This document shows, in pieces, positions 33,737 through 42,595 of a stretch of DNA of 64,000 nucleotides. Position numbers and translations under genes: made by a program. How positions within the stretch are numbered: the stretch's first letter is position 1; every line of letters begins with the position of its first letter. The stretch is from positions 1 to 64,000 of the forward strand of contig NZ_CP108143.1 of NCBI RefSeq assembly GCF_036206005.1, in the 5' to 3' direction. The notes below the pieces were generated by a model. It did not search any database. It saw only the letters and a list, made by a program, of their open reading frames with translations, and had not been told where the DNA came from. Origin of the DNA: Streptomyces sp. NBC_00178. Its GTDB lineage: Bacteria; Actinomycetota; Actinomycetes; Streptomycetales; Streptomycetaceae.

Positions 33737-35878
33737 CTACTCCCCTTCGTCCAGGACGGCGTCGCCGCCCTTGATGTGGCGGGCCGGGTTCAGGCCCTTC
33801 TCCATCAGGTCGACCGCCCACAGCATCGACTGCACGCCCTCCAGCTTCGCCAGACCGGGTGTCGGGCCGAGGCGGAACCCGCCCGGCTGCGGCTTCCCGG
33901 AGGTGGCGTAGGGCAGGAAGTCCAGCGGGCTCTCGCCCGGCGAGGGGTAGACGACACAGTCCGACAGGACGGCGAGCGGGTACAGGCCGGTCAGCTTGAC
34001 CATGTTGTTCAGCTTGCGGTGCATGTTGACCCGGGCCTTGGAGATGACCGCGGCCCGGATGTCCGGACGCCATGTCGGCCGTGCCAGGGCCGGCCACGTC
34101 TCACCCTGCTTGTAGGACTTGCCCTGAGGGCGCTCACGGAGCTTGCCGACCCCGCCCTTGACGGTCGCCTTGATCGCGGACAGGACGGCGGCCAGCGCCG
34201 GATCGGCCTGCTTGTGTTGCTCCATCGCGGCGAGGAACTCGGCGTCCGACAGGTCCTTGGTGACACCGAGGTCGGCGAGGGTGTCGACGTACGCGGTGCG
34301 CAGCCGGTCGTGCCAGGGGTCCAGGTACGCGCCGGTCTCCCTGCGCAGGTAAGCCTCCAGAGGAGCCACGTTGTGGCCGAGCTCCTGGGCGTAGGCGACG
34401 GTGTGCGTCTGGTACCAGGCGGGTTCTGTGGGGGGTGTGCCGTCGGGGGTGAACGGGGACGGCAGGCGGGGGTCCAGGTCGATGTGGGAGAGGTCGACGA
34501 GCCAGGATCCGGGGATCTTCGGGTTGAAGGTCGGGTGATGGAAGTGGTCGGGGGCGGACAGGCCGACGACCAGGCGGGCGGCGGCTGCGAGGAACGCGGT
34601 GTTCAGGTCCAGGCCGACCGCGAAGGGCAGCGTGCACTCCTCATCCGAGAGCGTGTCCACCGACCGCACCCACTGGTAGGCCTCCTCGTTCAGGAAACCC
34701 CCGCTCCAGCCGGAGTTCACGACCACGGGATGCTCCGCCGTGGCCTCCGGCGGCGCAGGATCCACCGGCTGCGTGCCCAGAGAGCCTGGGTTGTGGCCCG
34801 ACACCCAGTTCCCGGTCTGCGGGTCCTGCACGGCACGGGTCGGCGGGCGCAGCGCGGTCATCAGCTCGAGGCCGGAGACGGCGGTGGAGCCGCGCGGGGT
34901 GGTGACCCGGGTGGCGTAGGTGCCAAGGATGCGTGCGATGTCGGCCGGCTCCATGTCCGTCACGCCGGGCCAGGAGCGGTCATCGAGGGCGTCCCAGGAC
35001 AGGATCGCGAGCTGCACGCACTGCCGGTCGCGGCCCTGCGCTTTGCGGTAGATCCGGGCCCATGGGCCGAAGCCGCGCTGGGTGAGCTGCCACTTCGCCT
35101 TGACCACCTGCTTGACCACCGGGTGGTCCTCGGGCAGGCGCAGTGAGCGGCGCTGCTCATGTCCCTCCAGTCGCTCCGGCAGCCCCAGCCTCACTGCGGC
35201 CGACGCGGTGAGCACGACCAGCGGGTCGGAGTCCTTGCCGTACCGGTTGAGCTTGCCGGCGCCGAGACCGGACTCCTTGAGTGTCCACTCCACCAGCTGC
35301 GGCACGGTGGTGGCCGGGCAGTACAGCACGATCCCGTCGACACCGAAGGCGGAGCCGTCGCCGTCCAGCACCGCGAGCGGGCCGTGCGGGAACCGCGGGT
35401 CGGTTGCGGGCTTTGCAGCCTTCTTCACGGCCGGACGGCGCGCTGCCGTCGCCGGACGCGCGACCGGAACGGCGGGTGCCGCCGGCGTGGACGGAGCGTC
35501 CACGGGTGCGGCGGTCTCCGTCCGCGTCCGCGGTTCGGGGGCAGCCGGGCCAGTGAACGTGCCGGTGAACGTCTCCGAGACCGGCGACTGCGGCACACCC
35601 GCCGGGGCCGGGGCGGCGGGAGCCCCGTGGGCGGGGTACTTCGCCGCCCACCCGTTCAGCAGCCGCTGATACGCCTCCAGGCGCGGCGACTTCGGCTCGG
35701 AGCGGCCGTTCTCGTAGTTTTTCACCGTCTGCGTCGTCGACTTCAACGCCTGCGCGAGGCGGGCCTGGGTGATACCGGCGGCCTCACGCAGCCGGGCCCG
35801 CTCCGCCGGCGGCGGGAGCTGCGGCTCCTCCTCCAGCAGGGCGTCGATGTTCGCGAACAGCTCTTCCTCGGATGCCAT
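33737..35878 (-). CDS. tap: Telomere-associated protein Tap
   Basis: 713 residues from the ATG at 35878 with GGAGG six bases upstream. Residues about 25-75 form an XRE-type helix-turn-helix (AGITQARLAQALKSTTQTVK). A Pro/Ala/Thr-rich linker spans about 80-150. The long C-terminal region (PLAVLDGDGSAFGVDGIVLY onward) is typical of Tap. Tap binds telomeric 3' overhang sequence and Tpg and brings the terminal protein to the end for patching. Its presence with tpg shows that this replicon, or one it recombined with, uses the archetypal end-replication system. Confidence 0.93.
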   Translation of the reverse strand: MASEEELFANIDALLEEEPQLPPPAERARLREAAGITQARLAQALKSTTQTVKNYENGRSEPKSPRLEAYQRLLNGWAAKYPAHGAPAAPAPAGVPQSPVSETFTGTFTGPAAPEPRTRTETAAPVDAPSTPAAPAVPVARPATAARRPAVKKAAKPATDPRFPHGPLAVLDGDGSAFGVDGIVLYCPATTVPQLVEWTLKESGLGAGKLNRYGKDSDPLVVLTASAAVRLGLPERLEGHEQRRSLRLPEDHPVVKQVVKAKWQLTQRGFGPWARIYRKAQGRDRQCVQLAILSWDALDDRSWPGVTDMEPADIARILGTYATRVTTPRGSTAVSGLELMTALRPPTRAVQDPQTGNWVSGHNPGSLGTQPVDPAPPEATAEHPVVVNSGWSGGFLNEEAYQWVRSVDTLSDEECTLPFAVGLDLNTAFLAAAARLVVGLSAPDHFHHPTFNPKIPGSWLVDLSHIDLDPRLPSPFTPDGTPPTEPAWYQTHTVAYAQELGHNVAPLEAYLRRETGAYLDPWHDRLRTAYVDTLADLGVTKDLSDAEFLAAMEQHKQADPALAAVLSAIKATVKGGVGKLRERPQGKSYKQGETWPALARPTWRPDIRAAVISKARVNMHRKLNNMVKLTGLYPLAVLSDCVVYPSPGESPLDFLPYATSGKPQPGGFRLGPTPGLAKLEGVQSMLWAVDLMEKGLNPARHIKGGDAVLDEGE

Positions 35879-36453
35879 CACTACCTCCACCCCAAACACT
35901 AGCAGCACTTAGCCAACTTTTTAACCTGCCCATTAACCCATTCATGGGAGAGTCCGTGGGTTGATGATGAGCTGGGCAGCGAAACGGCCCGCGGTTCGGC
36001 CCGCTGAGCACTGCCGCTCCCCCGTGTGCCAGGGTGTCGGGGCCCGGGTGCGGGAGGCTGGTGTCTGGCACCAGCGACCGAGCTCCACCCCCGGTCATCT
36101 GCGCGCAGCGGGTGCCTTTCGTGCCGCCGCCCGCCGGGTCGTGTCGTGTCGACCGGGTGTGCGCCGTAATGAGGGTTCGACAAGAAGAGTTTCCAGTGGC
36201 GCAGGGTGCCGCGGCTTCGACGTGGTGAGTAGTCGCACCCGCGCCTGACCTGCCGTGGTGAGTGGCAGGCCGGAAAACTCACCACGATCCTAAAGGGGTG
36301 TTCCGTGATCCCCGGCGGGCGCGCGACAACAGCTACGGCGCCTCGCCGCGTTGCCGGAGCGCCCGAATACACTCAGTATGCGGACGTCCCTCCGCCTTGC
36401 GATGCACCGCATCCGACGCCGCGCGCTGATCCACCAGGGATCACGGGACAGCC
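35879..36453. promoter_or_regulatory. Upstream region of tap with a three-copy CGTGGTGAGT motif
   Basis: AT-rich DNA (CACTTAGCCAACTTTTTAACC and ATTAACCCATTCATGGG) just upstream of tap probably holds its promoter. CGTGGTGAGT occurs directly at 36221 and 36254 and inverted at 36277-36286; the last two form a 10-bp hairpin with a 13-bp loop. No gene is supported here. Confidence 0.55.
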
Positions 36454-36864
36454 CTAGCCAGTCGGCCAGGTCCGCCGCCAGCTCGTCGCGCCAGTGGTCA
36501 CGTAGTCCTCGCGCGGCGATTCGACCCGGTGGCCTGCCTCCGTCCGCTCCGTGCCGTCCTCCACGACGCTCACGCGCACCTCGGGTCCCTGCTTCGTCAG
36601 GCGCACCACCCGGGTTCCGCTGGACAGCCGTCCCAGCACCTCGAGACGGCCGAACTGGGCGTCACCGCCCTCCTGCGTGGCGTACAACCACCCATCGCCG
36701 CAGGACCCGGCCCGAACCATCGGGCGGTGCGCGGCCCAGGGCGCGCCGGCGGACAGCTGCGCCTGTTCCCGGCTGCGCGGCCTGGCGGTCGCGGGCACGG
36801 AGCCCAGCCGGTCCAGCAACTCCCCGGGGTCGATGCCCGCCACGAACACGACGTCCGGCTGCAC
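36454..36864 (-). CDS. DUF6461-like hypothetical protein
   Basis: 136 residues from a GTG at 36864; no good ribosome site is seen. The order FVAGIDPGELLDRLG, ATARPRSREQAQLSAGAPW, RPMVRAGSCGDGWLYATQEG and EVLGRLSSGTRVVRL follows the DUF6461 pattern common in Streptomyces (possible immunity-like proteins). The family usually has a short extra N-terminus, so the 5' end may be lost. No catalytic residues are known. Confidence 0.5.
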   Translation of the reverse strand: MQPDVVFVAGIDPGELLDRLGSVPATARPRSREQAQLSAGAPWAAHRPMVRAGSCGDGWLYATQEGGDAQFGRLEVLGRLSSGTRVVRLTKQGPEVRVSVVEDGTERTEAGHRVESPREDYVTTGATSWRRTWPTG

Positions 36865-37012
36865 GGGCGGTGCGGGTTCGGGTCCGAAGAATCCGCCGCT
36901 CCCGAGGGTGAAGACGCCGTATACCCCGTCGGGCTGCGGGGCGGAACTCGATGGCAGCGGCGTCGACGGATGTGCAAGCCTTCCCCTCCCAGATGTCGAC
37001 GGAGAAGACCTT

Positions 37013-37522
37013 GATGACCAGCGACGGCGCCCTCGATCAGTTCAGACACATCGCGCGGGAGCGGGCATTCGGCAGACATGTCGGGTCGGACCGGCTCATT
37101 CAGACAGGTCTGGACGCGCTGATTGCTGGGGTCGAGAGCCCGTCCCTGGCCACGCTGGCTGGACTCCTCCGGAGCGAAGAGCCCGAAGCGCCAGAGCTCT
37201 TCGACCAAGTGCTGGAGGAGCTGGGACTGCTCTTCCACCCGCCTGCGGACCCCGGGCCACAGAGTGGGCGCTGGCCTACTGGATCGCCGGTCAGATCGCC
37301 GACGGGTCCCTGGATCCCGCCGCCGGCACTCACCTCATCTGGGCAGACATCGCCTATGATCTCGGCTACCCCGAAGAGCTACAACCCCTTGTGCACTGCG
37401 CGCACAACCTAGACGGTTGGGAGGAGAGCTGGGGAGTCTCCGTCGAAGAACTCAACGGAGAAGCGGTTGAGGCAGCGAAGCAGTTCCTCAGCAAGAAGTC
37501 TGCAGCCAAGGCAGGAGACTAA
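37013..37522 (+). pseudogene. Conserved hypothetical protein interrupted by a frameshift
   Basis: From the ATG at 37013 (GGAGAAG upstream) the frame reads ALDQFRHIARERAFGRHVGS, later VESPSLATLAGLLRSEEPEA and ELFDQVLEELGLLF. Near 37250 the homologous reading moves to another frame: RATEWALAYWIAGQIADGSL, DPAAGTHLIWADIAYDLGYP and so on to the stop at 37522. Together they form one protein of about 170 residues known in Streptomyces without a function. A one-base indel, real or a sequencing error, separates the halves. Confidence 0.65.
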
Positions 37523-37577
37523 CCCGGGGGTTCGTTCTCGCCATCGGGGTTGGTCAACCGCGGGCTGATCCGCTCAC

Positions 37578-38369
37578 TCAGTGTGGCCGCACCACAGAAC
37601 CTGAGCCAGAACCCGTACTCATGGGCAAAGCCAGTACGGAGCCTGATCTACGAGACACTCCGTGCAGAAAAGCTGGCAACCGTCGGGATTCGGTGGAGGT
37701 GATGGCCTTCGGCGCCCCCTTGCTGTGGCCCTGGCACTCGACCGCGCGCTTGGAAGCCTGCGTCCATGCCATAGGCTCGGCCCTTGAGCTGACGACCAGG
37801 TCCGCTACACCGGTAGGTGGACCAGGGGCCGGCGTGCTACTCCGCACGGGCGACAGGAGCCAGCGGGTCAGCCGGACGCCCTCCATGTGCTTGTCGGCGG
37901 TGATGTCCGCGATCCGGCCCACGGCGTGCCGTGCGGCCTCGACGGCGACGACGAACAGGATCGGGATCACCGCGTGCATGCCGGTGCCCAGCGGATCGGG
38001 CCACGCGGCCGCGCCGTTGAAGGCGATCGTCGCCGCGGTGAGCAGCCAGGCTGTCTGGCGCAGCAGCGGGAACGGTATGCGCATCCACGTCAGCAGGAGG
38101 TCGAGCGCGAGCAGGACGCAGATGCCCGCGTCGATGCCGATCGGGAAGACCAGGGAGAACTGGCCGAAGCCCTTCTCCTCCGCGAGTTCGCGTACGGCGG
38201 CGTACGAGCCGGCGAAACCGATCGCGGCGATGAGTACGGCGCCGGCGACGACGACCCCGATGAGTACGCGATGCGCGCGAGTCAGCTGCACGGGACTTCC
38301 CGAGTTCGCTGCCCCCACTGTCGCTGGCCCCTCCTGCGCATCATGGGTCACGTCGGACAACACTCTCAC
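37578..38369 (-). pseudogene. DUF2637 membrane protein (plasmid/ICE type), 3' end replaced
   Basis: Residues 1-175 are a normal DUF2637 protein: hydrophobic segments at about 35-55, 72-95, 103-123 and 131-150, and the conserved VFPIGIDAGICVLLALDLLL and ADKHMEGVRLTRWLLSP. These proteins belong to conjugative plasmids and integrative elements of Streptomyces. After LTRWLLSPV (about 37845) homology stops and unrelated sequence containing an IS-terminus motif follows, so the cytoplasmic C-terminal part is lost. It is a remnant of an integrated plasmid. Confidence 0.8.
37592..37632 (-). repeat. IS-terminus-like motif, copy d (inverted)
   Basis: On the minus strand GGCTTTGCCCATGAGTACG then TTCTGGCTCAGGTTCTGTG, a diverged form of the motif at 20902 and 22187. 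Confidence 0.5.
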
Positions 38370-38537
38370 GCCGCTGGGGGCCGGTGGAGTGCCCGCTGTG
38401 GAGGCCCTAGGACGGACTCCGGCGCGACGCGGCCTGGCCTCGCCCGCCCCGGGACGGGGCTGCGGTCCCCCGAGCCGTTCGCCGGCGTCAGGGCAGCGGG
38501 GCGGGCGAGAGCACGTGTGGTCGCGGCGCCGGGGAGC

Positions 38538-39788
38538 TCAGGGCTCGGGCTCCTCCTCCACCTCGTACATCCCCGCGCCGTCCAGGAAGCGAAGTGTGTT
38601 CAGGTCACGCCGTAGGACGGCCTCCACGGGGTGGCTCAAGGTGAGAGTCGCCGGATACTCGAAATCATAGGTGGTGGGCACTATTCGATCACCGGGTTCG
38701 ACCAAGAGGCTCATGTCCCGAAAGCTCTCCAGACGCTCGACCTCATCCAGAGCGCGATAACGCACCAGTCGTCCTGATACCGGCGAGGCCAGTGCCGCCC
38801 AGGCGAAGGCGGTCTGGCGCCGGTAGGGGCTCCCGGCGCGCGCCATGAAGCGTTCCGGCCTGAGGTAGGCGTCGGCGGACCACTCGAACTGGCCCTCGCC
38901 GATGGCTTCCTCCACGAAATAGGGCAGCCCGGATGGCCGGGCTGCCGCCTCGACCAGCCGCGGTCCGTCCGGCGTCAGCTTGATCTCCAGATGCGCCGCT
39001 CCGTAGCGAATGCCGAGTGCGTCGAGCACCTGGTGGACGTAGGGCGCCAGCTCGCCCACCGACGGGTCGTCCGAGCGGAGCAGCACCTGGGCCACGACCA
39101 GGTCCGGCACCCCGTTGGCGGTGATGCGGTCGGTGCTCCAGACGTCGGTGATGTGGTGGACGCCCTCACAACTGACCGTGTTGACGATGTATTCGGCACC
39201 CACCAGGTACTCCTGCGCAACCACATGGGTGTTGCGCTCGTTGTGGAACGTGAGACTGCGAAGGAGCGACGAGAGCGCGGCCGCGGACTCGTCCGGAGTA
39301 CTGCAGAACGTGACCCCGTACCCGCCGGCGCTGCGGAGCGGCTTGACCACCGCCATGCCTCCGAGTGCCTCGTGCCAGGCCCGCAGTTCCGCCTCGTCGG
39401 CGGTTCTTATCTGACGCATGACAGGGACGCCCTGCGCCCTCAGACGCTCGATCTGAACGTACTTGTTGCGACGAGCGCTGCTGAGTGCGGTCCCGTTGGA
39501 CGCCAGGCCGAGCCTCTCGGAGAGCGCGTCCGCGAGTTCCACCCCTGTCTCGCGTGCAGCCATCACGACCTGCGTTCCGAGAGCGGCCAAGGTGTCGGTG
39601 AGACGGTCGAGGTCGCCGTCGTTCACCAGATACCGGGTGAACTTCGACGGGTCCACCGGTGTCACGGTCGGAGGAAGCCGGGGGGTGCTCTGGATCTGGA
39701 TGACCCCGGCGCCCAAGGCGGCGCATGCGTCCCCGTAACCGTATGTCGTCCTGAAGGCGTCCACGACCGCCACCTGTGGTTGACTCAT
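38538..39788 (-). CDS. ATP-grasp ligase
   Basis: 416 residues from the ATG at 39788 (GGGGAG upstream). The ATP-grasp fold is clear: lysine at 149 in MAVVKPLRSAGGYGV, a glycine-rich loop at 153-159, the hinge VAQEYLVGAEYIVNTV, and the metal-binding end AHLEIKLTPDGPRLVEAAAR. Such enzymes join a carboxylate, activated as an acyl phosphate, to an amine, often making dipeptides or modified amino acids. The gene lies 16 bp downstream of a PrnB-like haem-dioxygenase gene, so the two probably act on one small molecule: oxidation of an indole or aryl substrate and ligation to an amino acid. The product is unknown. Confidence 0.88.
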   Translation of the reverse strand: MSQPQVAVVDAFRTTYGYGDACAALGAGVIQIQSTPRLPPTVTPVDPSKFTRYLVNDGDLDRLTDTLAALGTQVVMAARETGVELADALSERLGLASNGTALSSARRNKYVQIERLRAQGVPVMRQIRTADEAELRAWHEALGGMAVVKPLRSAGGYGVTFCSTPDESAAALSSLLRSLTFHNERNTHVVAQEYLVGAEYIVNTVSCEGVHHITDVWSTDRITANGVPDLVVAQVLLRSDDPSVGELAPYVHQVLDALGIRYGAAHLEIKLTPDGPRLVEAAARPSGLPYFVEEAIGEGQFEWSADAYLRPERFMARAGSPYRRQTAFAWAALASPVSGRLVRYRALDEVERLESFRDMSLLVEPGDRIVPTTYDFEYPATLTLSHPVEAVLRRDLNTLRFLDGAGMYEVEEEPEP

Positions 39789-39804
39789 CTCGGCTCCCCG
39801 GGCG

Positions 39805-40974
39805 TCAGTTCGCGTCAGCATGGATGGACTCGATCTCCTTGCGTGCGGCCAGCAGCCGGTAGACCGCGTTGGTGAGTACGTTGCGCACGCTGAATCCGGA
39901 TGTCCCCGGATTGCCGCCGGTCAGGATGTTGCGCTCCCCGGACTGTGCGGCGATGGTCCTGCGGGTCATACCGCCGGCCCCCTCAAAGGCCTCCGGGATG
40001 AGTTTCCTGGTCACTCCGAGGTGGACCATACGGAAGTCGGTAAACCTGTCGAGGACGCCGAGCAGCGCGGTGACGGCGTCTTGATCCAGTTTGAGGCGGC
40101 CGTCGAGCACCGCATCGGTGATGTTCTCGCCCATGGCGGAGCGCCCGCGCCAGTCGGCGATGAGAGGCCGGGACCACACAGGGAAGTAGTGCATCGACTG
40201 GTCGAGATACACCTCGTACTCCTCGGTCGGCGGGACGAGAACCAACTCGAGGAGTTGCACGCCGGGCATGAAGGCACCGCTGGCCCCGCGTGGTCCGTCC
40301 TGGTGGCCCATGTGGTATTTCCGGAAGGAGTTGAACGCCTCTTTGGTCAGTTTGCCGTAGCGGGCCATGTCGACCCGGAAAGTGTCGAGCTTCCGGCCCG
40401 CCTCCTCCAGACCGGGCGCGAGGCTGTCCGGAGACGGATCCGACACCATCGAGCTCAGCAGGTCGAAGGCTGTCCGCACCGCCGGCTCCGCGAGGTGGTG
40501 ACCGAGGTAGAAGTCACGCTCGAGAAGCCCGAGTTCACCTTCGCTGAACACCCGCATGTGTCCGTGAAGTTGCCATTGCTCGCTGTTGACATCGATCAGG
40601 AGTTCGTAACTCATGTGCGGATCCAGCGAGGGATGACGCGCACACTGTGCGGATATGGCGTCCAGCAGCGGCTGCGGGTATGCCTCAGGGCCGGCGGGCA
40701 GATAGCCGTTCAGCATGAAGAGCAGATCGAGTTGAACGACGCGTGCCTCGCCGATGTCACCGATCGGGAGAGCGTCGGCAGCCTCTTCGAGTATCCGGCA
40801 CTGTTTGCCGGCGAGGTCGGCGTAGGTCATCTCCTGCCGTGCCACGGCAGTCAGGTCTGCCGGCAGCTCGGACAGGACGTACTCGCGGATTCTGAGGGCT
40901 TGGTGAGGGAGAGCGTCCGGCCCCGTTGTCGCCGGGATGTCCTTGATGCCGGAGAAGAGATCGTCCTGCTTCAT
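39805..40974 (-). CDS. Haem-dependent dioxygenase-superfamily protein (PrnB-like, DUF1864)
   Basis: 389 residues from the ATG at 40974 (GAGG upstream). The core resembles the tryptophan/indoleamine dioxygenase, PrnB and MarE superfamily: FRKYHMGHQDGPRGASGAF, MPGVQLLELVL (to about 246), TDFRMVHLGVTRKLIPEAF with H318 as the probable haem ligand, and GNPGTSGFSVRNVLTNAV. PrnB makes monodechloroaminopyrrolnitrin from 7-chlorotryptophan; MarE monooxygenates tryptophan derivatives. The substrate here cannot be read from sequence. It is first in a two-gene operon with an ATP-grasp ligase. Upstream, at 41012-41037, an AT-rich run may be the promoter. Confidence 0.78.
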   Translation of the reverse strand: MKQDDLFSGIKDIPATTGPDALPHQALRIREYVLSELPADLTAVARQEMTYADLAGKQCRILEEAADALPIGDIGEARVVQLDLLFMLNGYLPAGPEAYPQPLLDAISAQCARHPSLDPHMSYELLIDVNSEQWQLHGHMRVFSEGELGLLERDFYLGHHLAEPAVRTAFDLLSSMVSDPSPDSLAPGLEEAGRKLDTFRVDMARYGKLTKEAFNSFRKYHMGHQDGPRGASGAFMPGVQLLELVLVPPTEEYEVYLDQSMHYFPVWSRPLIADWRGRSAMGENITDAVLDGRLKLDQDAVTALLGVLDRFTDFRMVHLGVTRKLIPEAFEGAGGMTRRTIAAQSGERNILTGGNPGTSGFSVRNVLTNAVYRLLAARKEIESIHADAN

Positions 40975-41320
40975 GCAGTGCCTCGATCGAGTATGCCGGG
41001 CGGCGTGCCGCAACGTATTTTTTTGACTAGGCAAGTACACGTGTGAGACTGATGGCCCGTCAAGTTCGATAGGTGTCATACTCGTCACTCACTGCCCCGG
41101 TGGGCTTCCTTGACCGTGGCCTGGCACCTAAGGCGAACCTTGAGTACCGCCTCCATGTGCCGGGGACCGTTCACGGGGCTCACGCCCGGATCTTGCGTAC
41201 GCACAGCTACCCTTCGGAGCTTGGCACGAGGCACGCTCGCAGGGGGGCGATTGTGGTTGTGACCTGGAGGTTTCGCGGTCGAGAGGTAGTAGTTGGTCTC
41301 GCATTCGACGGGGACGTGCC
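40975..41320. other. Promoter region and spacer upstream of the dioxygenase gene
   Basis: AT-rich words CGTATTTTTTTGACTAGG and GTACACGTGTGAG lie at about 41010-41047 and could hold the promoter of the dioxygenase/ATP-grasp operon. Nothing else is recognised. Confidence 0.45.
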
Positions 41321-41413
41321 CTACCCACCGTGTAGCCGACGCTGGCAATACCGGTCCACCCACTCCGCGGTGGCGAGCTCGACCTGGGAGAGGCTCCGCC
41401 AGAGCCATGTGCC
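41321..41413 (-). pseudogene. IS3-type transposase, C-terminal scrap
   Basis: About 30 residues, LWRSLSQVELATAEWVDRYC then QRRLHGG, match the tail of IS3-family OrfB integrase cores (usually WVDWYNHRRLH). The rest of the element is absent. Confidence 0.55.
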
Positions 41414-41555
41414 GCACAGTGTGACGTCGCGAGGTGAAAGACGAGCACGGCCGTGGCAGTACCGGTGATCAGGACGGTGCTCCAGCGAAGCTCTTGCGGC
41501 AACCGCCAGAACTCCGAACAAGGGGCCGATGCAGGGTTCCGGCTACGATGCGACG

Positions 41556-41594
41556 CGCACCGCCCCCGGCAGCTCCAATGCCGGGGGCGGTGCG
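41556..41594. terminator. Strong GC hairpin
   Basis: CGCACCGCCCCCGGCA at 41556-41571 pairs with its exact inverse at 41579-41594 around a 7-base loop. It lies about 70 bp upstream of the next gene and is probably a terminator. Confidence 0.75.
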
Positions 41595-41667
41595 TTGTGC
41601 TGGCGCAGTTCTCAAGCGGCACAGCCGACCGAGAAGACCTGTCACTGGTCCCCCGTACTGTCTACGC

Positions 41668-42363
41668 ATGGTTGATCAGCAGTGGAACGGTGTGCGTCAG
41701 CGCGTAGCCGCATTGGGTACCCAACCGACGAGTAGCAAGGTGTTCGGCTCACTCGGGCACAGGTGGGCGCTGGAAGACCCGCTGACCGATGATGGGCTTG
41801 CCGAACTCGAAGCGCAGATGGGTGTGCGGTTTCCGGATGACTACCGGAATTTCCTCACCTCTGTGGGCGCAGGGGGCGCGGGTCCCGCTTACGGCCTCTT
41901 CCCCGTCCGCCGCGTGCAAGGCCGCTGGCGCTGGGAAGGAGATGGCGCCGAACTCGCCGACCTGACCATGCTCGCCCGGCCGTTTCCCGACCACGGCCCC
42001 GATGCCGAAGACCTCGAAGCACTTCTCGCGGTGCGCCCGGAGGAAGAGGACTTCGAGGAGATCGAGGACTTCGACGAAGCCATCGAGGCGTGGGACGAAC
42101 GCTGGGAACCCCTGATGTTCGCTCCCGAGCGGACCGCCGGCGCCATTGTGATCTCTCACCTCGGCTGCGCCCAAAGGGAGTGGTTGATCATCAGCGGCAC
42201 CCACCGCGGCACCATCTGGTCCGACTGCCGGGCAGATGACACCGACCTCGTCCCGCTCCTCGACCAGGCCGGGAAGCCGGTCACCTTCGCCCGCTGGTAC
42301 ATCGACTGGCTGCAACAGGCGGAGCTCACTGCACACCAGCCATCTACGAACGCCCGACACTGA
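41668..42363 (+). CDS. SMI1/KNR4 (SUKH) family protein
   Basis: 231 residues from the ATG at 41668. The N-terminal WALEDPLTDDGLAELEAQMG and VRFPDDYRNFLTSVGAGG and the later YGLFPVRR are the SUKH signature (helix, then FPxDYxxFL, then G-rich turn). SUKH proteins act as immunity proteins against nuclease toxins in polymorphic toxin systems and as general adaptors. An acidic insert (EEEDFEEIEDFDEAIEAWDE) lies near the middle. No toxin gene is nearby, so it may be an orphan immunity protein. Confidence 0.82.
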   Translation: MVDQQWNGVRQRVAALGTQPTSSKVFGSLGHRWALEDPLTDDGLAELEAQMGVRFPDDYRNFLTSVGAGGAGPAYGLFPVRRVQGRWRWEGDGAELADLTMLARPFPDHGPDAEDLEALLAVRPEEEDFEEIEDFDEAIEAWDERWEPLMFAPERTAGAIVISHLGCAQREWLIISGTHRGTIWSDCRADDTDLVPLLDQAGKPVTFARWYIDWLQQAELTAHQPSTNARH

Positions 42364-42595
42364 GCACCCGGGACGCACGACACAGCGTCATCGTCACGAT
42401 GAGTGTTAGTTGTCCACACGGGCCAACTACAACACTCGGTCACAGCTGCTGTTGTGACTGAGCACTATAGGTGGGTCTTGAGCGCGCTAGTTGGCCCCAG
42501 TGGGCGGTGGATGGTCCCGCTGCGGTGGAGCGCTGGTTCTGTCCCGTGGGCTTCCGAGAGGGGGCGTTGTCGGTGGGAACTGGCAAGGTGCATGC

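Noticed and set aside
33590..35146. Plus-strand frame (518 codons) opposite tap-tpg
   Set aside because: Tap and Tpg are firmly recognised on the minus strand.
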